Assembly: GCF_000764305.2 (NCBI RefSeq)
Contig: NW_025947732.1
Span: 63,613-127,612 of the forward strand
Origin: Hyalella azteca
Taxonomy: Eukaryota; Arthropoda; Malacostraca; Amphipoda; Hyalellidae
Length of the DNA: 64,000 nt
Direction: 5' to 3'
Every line of letters starts with the position of its first letter. Within the stretch, counting starts at the first letter, position 1. The translations under genes were made by a program, and so were the position numbers. The notes below the pieces were generated by a model, which was not told the origin of the DNA, searched no databases, and was given only the letters and a program-made list of their open reading frames with translations. Positions 48,887 through 59,600 of this stretch are shown in pieces.

Positions 48887-49045
48887 AAATTTCATGACTT
48901 ATGGTTAAGAATAGAAGGTTATCCTGACTGGCTTGCTCGCCATCCAAAGCATGAAGGTATGGCAATATCATGTACATTGTGCTCAAAAGACATCAATGTG
49001 TCAAATATGGGGGGAAGTAGCTTTGAAGAGCCATGTCACCTTTGA
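48887..49045 (+). pseudogene. Relic of a BED-like zinc-finger transposase N-terminus
   Basis: One frame reads a Trp-containing start (YPDWLARHPKHEG) then C-x2-C (SCTLCSKDINVSNMGGSS), the pattern seen at the start of many hAT-type transposases. There the finger normally closes with an A-L-x-x-H motif. Here the closing histidine region is broken and the frame ends in TGA. A frameshift separates it from the ATG-containing piece left of the nested MITE. Confidence 0.6.
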
Positions 49046-49239
49046 AGAGCCAAGAAGAGCTATGCATTTAAACATTTGCTGCCTATTTATCAACTGTAGG
49101 AGATGATAGAATATGCAAGGTTAGTCTTTCAGTCATCTAAACCTGTTGTATATGAGTCTTGGAAAATTATATTGATGGTCATGGAGAGTCATGGAAAAGT
49201 CATGGAATTTTGTTTCTAAATACCTGTATGAACCATGTA

Positions 49240-50525
49240 AGATATAAGGGAAAAAATAAGAAGGGATGAAAGTTACATTTGAAAGAATTAAGAATGAAAG
49301 TTGCAATACTTCAAGATTTCAATTAGACTAAATATTAATTCATATTCAAGTCAAACACAACAAATAACGTTAATAAATTAATAACAAACAACGCCACCAA
49401 TAAGAGTTGAACTTAACATGATGCACGGGGAAGCTATTTTGCAGGAGCAAATCTCTCACGCAGTGAAAGCTTACAAGCAACTGCATTTGACGGTTGGCCT
49501 TCGCAATGCCGCTTCTGGAAGGTTGGTAGTATGAAGCGGCAATAAGTGGTAATATTTTGGTTGGCAATGCTGTAATGCAACTGTAAAATTACGGTAAATA
49601 AGTACATTACGTAGTATTACTGATATGGTATTTACCATAAGTATTACGGTAGTTTCACAAATGTATTCAGGAACAGATTCAGAAATAGAAGCGACATTTT
49701 CATTCCTATATATAAATTGGATCAATAAAACACCCATAAAATCCATTCATATTCATTCAGTTTGGGATGTATGAATGACAATTTTACTTTTGTTCCTATG
49801 ATGCTCATTTTTACCGCTGCAGCAGTAGAATTGAATTATATTTAAAAAATGAATTAAATTATATTTCATTAAATTTAATTTAATTACCATCAACCAGTGC
49901 TACTCAGGACGATTTTGAATGTTTTTCATTCATAACTTCTTACCATGAAACATTTTATAAACAAGTTTAGGCTCATTTCAAAGCTCTTTGCAAGGGCTAT
50001 CACATGGCTTCTAAAAAAAATCCATATGCTATTCGTAAGGTGCCAGAAGCAAAAAAAATAGTGTCCCGAGTAGCCCCGTTGAACGGGGCTACTAATATTT
50101 ACAAGTTCTCATGGTAAAAACAGATATGCGATTGTACTAGTTGAGTCAGTCATTATGAACATCATGCATGCCGGAATTCTAGGATAGTGTGTAAAGTTTC
50201 TTTCATTTTTGGGCAGATACATGTTCCTTTCCTGTAATAATGGCTACTGGTTATGTAGTAACTCCTAGTCTGTACATTTGCTGGAATCAAATGATGTACC
50301 TGCCTATGTAGAACCTTACATTAGAGTTTACATACCAATTCAAAAGAGGTTATGTAATCTTTTGAATCAAAATTTATGTGATATAAATATATATTTTTTA
50401 TACACTCTAATTATTTTTACAGCATTTAATCTATTATTCTCATATAAGTTCTTCCATCTATTTAGTTTTCTGAATGTTTTAATGTATTTCAAGCATCAAA
50501 GCAAAGATGCTTTTGTTTACATGTA
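49240..50525. other. Upstream region of the TAK1 gene; one hairpin
   Basis: AT-rich with no recognisable gene. A near-perfect hairpin, GTAGCCCCGTT then g then AACGGGGCTAC, lies at about 50070-50092. A 5' UTR or promoter for the kinase gene should be in this stretch or beyond, but no core motif can be assigned. Confidence 0.5.
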
Positions 50526-50540
50526 CATATGAAGGCATTC

Positions 50541-50624
50541 ATGATTAACATGCACATAGTGGAAATGGAAAAAAATTCTATAACGTTGGAAGCAATAAAT
50601 CTTGAGGACATCCGGTTATTAGTG
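50541..50624 (+). CDS. Tak1: TAK1 exon 1 (N-terminus)
   Basis: The exon has 28 codons from the ATG at 50541 to donor GTG|gtaagt (50625). The residues [10 protein letters not shown] align with the start of TAK1, just before the glycine loop (human FEEIDYKEIEVEEVV). Further in-frame ATGs exist at 50529, 50550 and 50565, and the frame is open upstream, so the true start is uncertain. Confidence 0.7.
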
Positions 50625-53600
50625 GTAAGTTGCTCTAAATTCACATGTGTATTTTCTTGTTGAAAAAATTTATCTCATTTGTTGGTTACATCAATTTTAT
50701 ATGAGTAATTAACTAATTATGAAGTATAATTGAAATGAATTAACAGTCAAGTTGGATTACATTTAATCATTAAATGGTAGTGACAATTTAAATGCAGTGA
50801 TGCCTCTACATACCAACTTGATTCATATGATGAGTAGGTTTGTATGAGGAAATGTTTTGTATGTGGAAAGAATATTTCCCATAAGAATTAATGTAAAAGC
50901 AAGAAATCGGTTTGAAAGTAGAAAAATTATTGTACCGTATGCAGAGGCAAAAAATGACAAATGTCCAGTTCTGGAAAAGTTCACAAGTATAGGTGTTCAT
51001 AAGTAAAGGTAGCACTGTATTCTATTGATTTGGCCATTTATGCTTTTAATGGTTCAAATTTTAAATACTTGAATGAATTGATGTCATTCCCCCAAGTTTA
51101 TTATGAGGCTAGCAATTCAAATTTGTTTCCTTTAGCTTCTATAATATACATGTTGAGGAAACTGTTGTTAGCACCTGAATTTATACATATATATAATACA
51201 TACCCTATGCTGGAAAATTGTAGGAGGATGTGAGCTTTCAGTTATTGATTTTACTTCACTGTTTTTTTTTGCAGAATATTGGTAAAGGATCCTTTGGTGT
51301 TGTCTACAAAGCCCTCTGGAAAGACCAGGAAGTAGCAATAAAAAAAGTGGAGTCTGAGTCAGAGGTAGGTATTTATTTGGCTTACAGTACAACATTTACC
51401 ATGCATGTAAAATGTTGATGTATTATTCATAAGTATTCCTCCCTATTTTTAAGTTACCTTTTAAGACTATTTTTGGCTTCTGGCTATGATTACATTGTGA
51501 AATAGATAATTTATTTACTTTCATATACTTATCATAATTGCCATCAAAAAATGAATGCTGAGTAGTACTTCATATGGCGCAGCTGGGGAGTTGTTGTCAA
51601 AGTGTAATCACATTATCAAGAAATTTGTTTAAAAATGAATCCATGTAAAATATATTTTTTTGCAGGTTACTGCCCTGCACAATGAGATCCATCAACTGTC
51701 CCGCACCTGCCATGAGAACATCATAAAGGTGCTCGGAGCGTACACGGAAGGCCCTTCTCACCTACTCGTCATGGAGTATGCCGATGGTGGCTCACTGTTC
51801 CAGCTGCTTCACAACCCTCCTTATCCTCCCTACACCCTGGCCCATGCCCTCTCATGGCTCCTGCAGTGTGCCAGAGCTGTAGCTTATCTACATGCCATTG
51901 AACCTGGACCCATCATTCATAGGTGAATAATTTCCCTCTAGGTGTTTTGTAATGTTATGCACAATGTTTTGCAATATGCTGTACAAGGTTCTGAATATTA
52001 TTTACTCCATACATACTAAAATATCTTTAGCAAGTTTTGAAATATTTTTTAAATACCTTCCAGGTCCTGGCATATGGCCAACTATAGGTCACATCATGTT
52101 CAAAATGTTTTGCCTATTGTTATGGTATTTAGCCAAACATTCATGCTCTTTAATTTATTTTGCTTTATGATGAAAATCTCAGTCTTTCTGGGTTTGATTC
52201 AGTAGTAATTCCGCCATGTTTCAAACCTATTATATATGTTCCAAAATTCTCATTATCACTCGTTGATGATTTGCTGTTGAAATTTAAGCCAGTAAATTTT
52301 AGAATCACCATAAAATATTATAAAATAAAATGAAATATATATAAAATAAAAATTTTGAATAATAAAAATTACCATATTTTTCTACAGAGATTTGAAGCCT
52401 CCAAACCTTTTACTGAGTGATGGATGTCGCCTGCTCAAAGTGTGTGACTTTGGCACAGCGTGTCAACAACACACCGTCATGACGGACAACACCGGCAGTG
52501 CTGCATGGATGGCACCCGAGGTTTTTGAGGGTAAATTGCATTCTTTCCTGATAGTTTCCGGCATTTTTTCTTTCAATATGACTCTAGAATCAAATATAGC
52601 AGTTGCAACAGCATTATGTCAGTGGGTTCATATATGAGTGTGCAATAGCAGATTTTACGGTCGTTTCTAATAAAGCAATACTCAAGAATCTCCGATTTAT
52701 TTATTATTTTTTGTGGGCAAGGAATAGAATTTTAATGTTTACATAATTCGGTAATGATCAGCAAATAAAGATTTAATTTATCTACTCGTTTAGCAAAGAT
52801 TCAATTACACATCATTACAAGTAAGATCATTCAGTTTTGTTACTACAGAAAACTTTTGATCTAATCACTGATGATTTACCTTTATCGATTGAATATGCCG
52901 TCTGTATTTGTGTTAAAGAAAAAAATGCTGAGGCACACGAAAGAAATATATAAAATATAACTCAGTACTCACTGCAGTGAGTGACAGAGAGCGCATTTTC
53001 TCGTCGACGAAAACGTGAAGTCACGGATGGACGGACATGACGAGTACAATAGTGCATTTTTTCCGTAAATCAGAAAATGCGCCAAAAATCAGAAAATGCG
53101 CTATAAAGCCAAATTTTCAATTTTGTGATCCTTCCACACCTATTAGATACTAGCTGCAGAAAATATGCCCGTAACAATTTGTTATTGCTGGAGCACCTGA
53201 CAACTTTACATATTACACTGAATGGTAAAGATATTCAAGCCTTGCCGGACAAATTGAGGTCCTGTATTGCATTACAATTGTTACACAGAAATATTCAATA
53301 GTCATCAATTTCTTTTTGTAATTAAATTAATTAATGTAAATTCTGAAATAAAATGAAATTCTGGTTTTGGCAGCCAAGAGTTACTCGGAGAAGTGCGACG
53401 TGTACAGCTGGGGCATCATCCTGTGGGAGGTGTTGACGCGGAGAATACCCTTCATGGAGCTGGGGCAGGCCTGCCGCATCATGTGGGCCGTACACACCAA
53501 CCGACGGCCGCCTCTCATTGTGGGCTGCCCCAAGCTTCTTGAAACTCTCATGAAGAGGTGAAGGCTTTTCTTACCATATGGATTTGTGAAAATGTTACCT

Positions 53601-56600
53601 TGTCCAAGAAGCTTTTAGGAAGCATTTGAATAGTTTTATTTATTTGCTTTAAATGAGGAGAGTTATTCTGTTTATTCAGAGTTTTTTGTGAACCCTTGAG
53701 AACTATCCTCGTTTCTGTTATGATTCATTACTACAACAATTTTTCTAGCCTCATGAAGATGCAGGCATTGTTCAGTGTGCAGGCAGTCTTTATGAGGTTT
53801 GTGATCCCATAAAACGAAAATTGCTTGAGTTCAATTTAGTCGATGAGAGTGCCAGTTCTTTGTTCACATTACGAAGTCTTATAGATTATATCATCACATC
53901 ATGGAAAGGTTAGTTGTTTCAGCACCATCATGTACAGTTCCTAGTTGTCGTACCTAATAGTTTCCTCCATCTGCTAATCTGCTGCGGAGTTGCTGCTGCT
54001 TGTACTCTACTTCTAATAAATTCTGAATGCATGCAATCACGATTAATTAAAATAAGTCAATTACTAGACATAGGACAGTCAATTTTATATTGGCCCATGA
54101 AACCAGAAGATTAAAGTAAGGATTACTTCATATATCGTCTTTGCTGTGCCTGCCTTCATGTTTTAATTGTGAATTGTGGCCTATTACTGATGTTGGTGCT
54201 GTAAAAGTAGAGTTGTTTTAGTAAAGTTAGACATTTGAATATTATATCTTTGGCTTTCCGTTTTTCACAAATGGTAAATCGTTGTGGTTGATCTAGCTGA
54301 TCTATGAACAGACTTCCAAATAAAATGTGTGAAATCTCCTCGCCCTGGAAATGTTATGACCGACACAATTCTATGACTAATGGAGCACAGGTTTTAATGG
54401 CTAACATTTAATAATCTAATTTGATCAATGTTGATTGTTTTTGATATTTTAAAGTTGAATAAATCGTATTCCCTTGGTAGATATCCTTCACAGAGTTAAT
54501 GTTTAAAGAGGATTTTAACGTGGGTGATGTTGCAGGTGCTGGGATCAGGCGGAGAGCAAACGACCCAGCATGGAAGAAGTCGTTGAGACGGTGCCTCTCA
54601 TATCGCGTTTCCTGAAGGGGGCTGATGAGCCCATTCAGTTCCCTTCCCCCACAGACACAGGTCAGTGAAAGGGTCCTATGAGCCCATTCAGTTCCCTTCA
54701 CCCACAGACACAGGTCAGTGAAAGGGTCAAATGCGCCCATTCAGTTCCCTTCTCTTGAAGAACGGGACAGTGTCCAGTCCTTCAAAAACATCCTCACCCT
54801 TCTCCAGCGAGAAGCTGTGTTTTATTTTCTTATTATGCAAACTGTTTTTTATAGCCGAACTTAATTCATGTTGTTCTCTTCATACAATCATTCAAGGATC
54901 ACTTGTAATTATTTATTTGTAGAATAGCTAGATGCGCAATATTTACCAAAACATAAAAGTAAATATTTATGGCTAAGAAGGCTATCTGCATCTCAGCATC
55001 TAGGTTATGACTAAATACGGGAACCCAATGTATTGAACCAACATCTAGAACCCAGCTGCTCTATCATTGATCCATATCCACAGGCATACTTAATAACTGT
55101 CGGAACATTAATTCGCTACGCATCACTGCTCGAATTGCCTTTTGTGCCACTGATGCTTATATGTGAGACCATACTGGAGATTTAACTACCGTGAAATATT
55201 TTTCCCAGGTTCGTCATACAACCCGACAACTGGCGAGACGAGCCCTGCGCGGTCAGGCAGCCAGGAGCTGTGCGAGGTACCGTGCACGCTATCATCGAGC
55301 ACATTTGTGCCTCCTGAGCATTACAACCACTCGCCTCTGCCGCACTCGTTAGCTGGCCCGCCTTCAGAACCACCTTCCGTCCAGACCAGCGACCAGGGCA
55401 CATATCTCGATAGATACTGGGAGTTTGCTGAAAATCAGCAGGCATGGGTACGAAACTTCGCCAGATGTTTGCTCGAATTATTGTTAGAATTGAGAGATTT
55501 TTTATTGAATGAAATGTTTTTAAGTTCAGTTGAGCGATTAGAATCGAATTGCAATAGTTTTCTTACTTTTTTTAAATAGATAGCGTTATGACATGAACAT
55601 TGCTGGTAAAATTAAAAAAATTATTTTCAGAGAATTATTTTTTCCTAATTTACTAGGCTTCGAAGGAATTCACTGATGCGGACAGTGAAGCCTCTCGCTG
55701 TGCTCGCCGTCAGCAGCTTCTTGATGGCTTAAGTCGCTTCCCTCCTCCTCCCCCTGGTCATCCGTCCTGCGCCACTCCCATCAGCCCTAACGCTACCGCC
55801 AACATCGTCGTATCCCCGGAGAATTTGATCTCTCCTTGCAGTACCCTAAGGAGCGAAGAGTGTCCTGAACCCTACCAACTCTCCCTGTCGGGACACGGGG
55901 AGTTTTATCCTTTACCTCAACTGCCTAGAAGTAGACAAGTTTTTGTAGGCCAGTGTTCCCCACACTGGGCCCCGACCGCCGGGTTACAGGCTCTTCAACA
56001 GCAGGGAATTAAAATTTCCCCAAGAAGATCCCCGTTGCCTTTGAACGTTGGAGTAGAGCACGAGGTAGAGGATGTGGCTACCTCGGTATCGTATGATGTG
56101 ATGCCAACAACGTGTTGTGTTTCTTGTGCTTCCTCGTCTGTGGTGACAGTGACCAGTGCTGGCGTCGTCACCACCTCCGTCGTGACTCCTTCTACTGCCT
56201 TCGTCTCGTCTGTGTCGTCACAGCAGCAGCAGCCTACGAGTTCTAACATGCGCACCACTACCGTGCAACTGCGACCTAAGCGACCAGGTTACCTCAACCC
56301 TAAAGACAACGAGTCTTCCTCATCTTCGTTAAGAAGACGCTCGGCTGAAGTCTCTGCCATGCAGCATCATCCTGCTAATCAGCCTGGTCAGTCAAAGATA
56401 TATCTTGCATTTTGATTTTATTTTATACATATTTTACATTCACTGTTACTGGTTTATGTGTTGGCTGTGCTGAAAAATTCTATTAAACCCCGACGATTAA
56501 ATTTAAGCTGTTGTTAAAACTGCCTTCTGAATTTAGTCAAAACATGGAGTTTTATTTTCTCAAAAATTCACTGTTTGTCTGTGGATTTATTGACCGCAAT

Positions 56601-59600
56601 TTCCATTCAAATCTAAATGCATAATAACTGGAATTACTTTCGGTTTGCAAAGGGTTTTGATCTATCGGGCCTGCATATCTTTTGGAAGATGTCAATAGAG
56701 AATCACTCATTTAAACTCAACGACCTGCAGGCCACCGTCGGTCGAACTCCTCCGGGACGCTGTCGAGCCTGGTCTCGGGGGCGCTGTCGCCCCCTGCAGC
56801 CGCCGGCGGGGGCCCACTTGCTCCACTGCCAGGTGGGTTTCATAAGGCCTCAGCGCACTCGTCTTCTTTGCTCAGTTTTCTTTTATTTGGTTTACTTATT
56901 TTCTTAACCTATTTTGATTAATTTTCTATCAGCATCTCATCCCAATAATGAATCATTTTTCATAATTTTTTCAGACTTGTTTTTTTATGTCTGTATCCAC
57001 TGTTCTTTCAATTTATACGACACCGTCTTTTCATTGAAAATGTTTCCGATTAATGAAAAATTTGTACTTTATGGTCTATCATTTTTTCAGACGATATATA
57101 CTTCCCTCCAGATAACCATTTTTCCCTTATCCAAATCCCACGTCTTTGTTCCTTATGAAAACCTGGAAAATTTTGTTTTAATTTCATGATATCCAATCTA
57201 TATTATTTTATTATGTCTCATCATTGACGATACTTGCATAATATGTGTAATGATAAGTGAGTGCCTAGATCTCGCCGTGATAATTTCTCATTAGATTTCG
57301 TGTCCATGAACCGTTGCATTTCGTCCAGGAAAAAAGCCTAGGGTTACTTTTGCTTCTCTTCATAAGGTGTTCTAAACTACAATTAATATAGTCTTGTTGA
57401 TCACTTATTTCTCGTGCCCATGATTCTTCAGACTCGAGTAAACTCCCTTCCTCGGTCCCCGTAAACCCACCGAGTAATGCCAGACACGAATTACTGCAAG
57501 ATACTCGTGAGCACCCGCGTGTTATGTGCCCACAGTCGACAACCCTAGCTGACACTAAACCACACGCATCAACACGCTCACCTACACTCACTGACAAAAA
57601 ACCATTCATATCAGCACGATCACCCACACTCGTTGACACAAAACCATTCATAGCAGCACGGTCACCCACACTCGCTGACACAAAAAGACTCTCATCAGCA
57701 CCCGTGTCACCCTTAGTCTCACCCTCGCGCTGCACGACGCCTCTTGTTGGCAGTCCTACAGCGCAGGCAGTTGCATCTAATCATCATTTCCAGCAACAGA
57801 AATACCACCAACACCACCACCACCTAAGCCCTATAGTATGTAGTTATCCTCAGATCCCTGCTGGTAGCCCAACTCACCCCGATACTAGCTTTAACCCGTA
57901 TAGTACTGATAGTAGTGCAGTAGAAAATAACGAACCTCCTCACGACGGTTGCAAGCTTAACTTTAACATAGAACCGCGTGATCCTCCTAACCACGAAATA
58001 ACCGAAGGCGATGCTGCTGCTCCCGTAACGTTAAGTAATTTTGATAATTCTAACTGTGTTGACTCCGTGCCTCCGTGTTCTGCTCTATATTTACCAGTCT
58101 CGCCGCCCGTCTCGAACTGTCAGGAACATTTGAGTTCACCAGACAGTGACAGCGATAGTTCCTCTGATATGGCCCACGCTATATCCCATGAAATTAGCAG
58201 CGATGGAATCATCACTATAGGCGCTATCCCTTGCCTCGGCTACATAACAGAAACTTTGACCTCTTCCCACTCCACTTCTCCGAGTTTTGTGTCTTTCCCT
58301 GAGGGGCAGAGCGCTTCTTCCTCCACCGCGGTGCCTCCTTGTAGTTCAATGGATTCGTTGACGAACACCGAAAAGCCAGAGAACAGAAGCAGCTTGCTAC
58401 TCAGACGAGCGTCTGTCAAAGAAGTTCAGTGGGAGTGTGCTTCCGTCTACCCGTATATCTCAAAAAGCGGCTCAAATGTTTCCTTAGCTGTTGGTGATCC
58501 AAGGGGATCACTGTCCAATTGCGCCTCCTCACTGCCTCCTGATGCCTTCGGCAGTTCACCGAAAAGCCACACGATTTCCCGTCCATTCTGTCTTAGTGAT
58601 GTCGAATCCCGTCTAGCCCGACGACCCGAGCAAAGCATTCACTCTCAGGTGCCGCTCAGTCGCTTGCACAGCGGCGTCAGAAGCGGACGTGTCTCTGGTC
58701 CTCGTGGTCCTTTGCTTTTCACGCCCATCAAAGAGACCGTAGCAGCCACCATCGATCTACCAATTCTTAGGAAACTGGACTCTGTTCCAGAGCCACTCAA
58801 GCGGCACTCATCTGAGTACGATGAAGCATACATCACGACTCCAATCACTGATGCATTGGAGAACTTATCTTTCCCTGCACCCAAGCATGCTCAAATTAAC
58901 GAAGAACCTGAGGAGCGCATCTGTGGGTATCTTTCCGAAGACTTTGAGGAAGTAAAAAGAATTGCTGAAACCTTCGACTCGCTCGCTATTTCAAAGCCGT
59001 TGCCTGAGGGTACGAGTGAGAAAAACTTGAAGTCTTTGGAGGAAATATCGACTGAGCGAGAGTTCAGTGGGCATAAAATTGCCAATAGGTCTAAAAAGCA
59101 AAGTTTACGCCCTGTTCAGTCTGACCGAAAGAGCTCTCTCACTGGCATTGCAGTTGTTAAAGGTCGTTGTGAGATCGAAAAGGCTTTACCGAAATTCCCG
59201 CCTCAACCGCGGTTTACCAAACCATCCGCCGCCGCTCGCTTGTATCTTGAGCGCTCTGCACAAAATGCCAGCAAGCTCATGTCGCAGGCTACTGCCAAAC
59301 CTTTGGTTTCCGATATTTCGTGTGCATCTGCTATGCAAGCTAATATTAAGTTAAGATCTTCAATTCAGGAACGCGACATGACTGCCCAATCTGTCGTTTT
59401 GGTAGAGCCTACTGTATCTAATACAACTGATGTAAGTGAGCTTCAGGCTGCTGCTGCTGCTGCTCAGAATACTTCAGCCGCTACTACGCAAGCTAACCAA
59501 AATGAACGTAATGTCGATACAAAACTAAGCCGACTAACCGTTACAACTAAGTCTGTTTCTCACGCTTTTTCACCGAAGTTGGCTTCACATGTTGTTTGTA

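Larger units (their letters stand above)
47319..49237 (+). mobile_element. Decayed hAT-like element hosting two nested insertions
   Basis: The outer ends are loosely inverted: CAGGGTTTGTACAG with tandem 'tcatgga' motifs at the left, and gtcatggaatttt...CTGTATGAACCATG at the right. A transposase zinc-finger relic (48887-49045) lies between them. Two smaller elements with clean ends are nested inside (47502-48420 and 48596-48854). No 8-bp target duplication is clear for the outer copy. Confidence 0.6.

Noticed and set aside
54731..54922. Plus-strand ORF after exon 6 as an alternative TAK1 exon
   Set aside because: It starts in the third partial unit of the 53-bp repeat, has no acceptor of its own and is out of phase with exon 7.
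57265..57735. Minus-strand ORF opposite the start of TAK1 exon 10
   Set aside because: It is the shadow of the 42-bp coding repeat on the other strand; the sense frame is phase-linked to the kinase exons.
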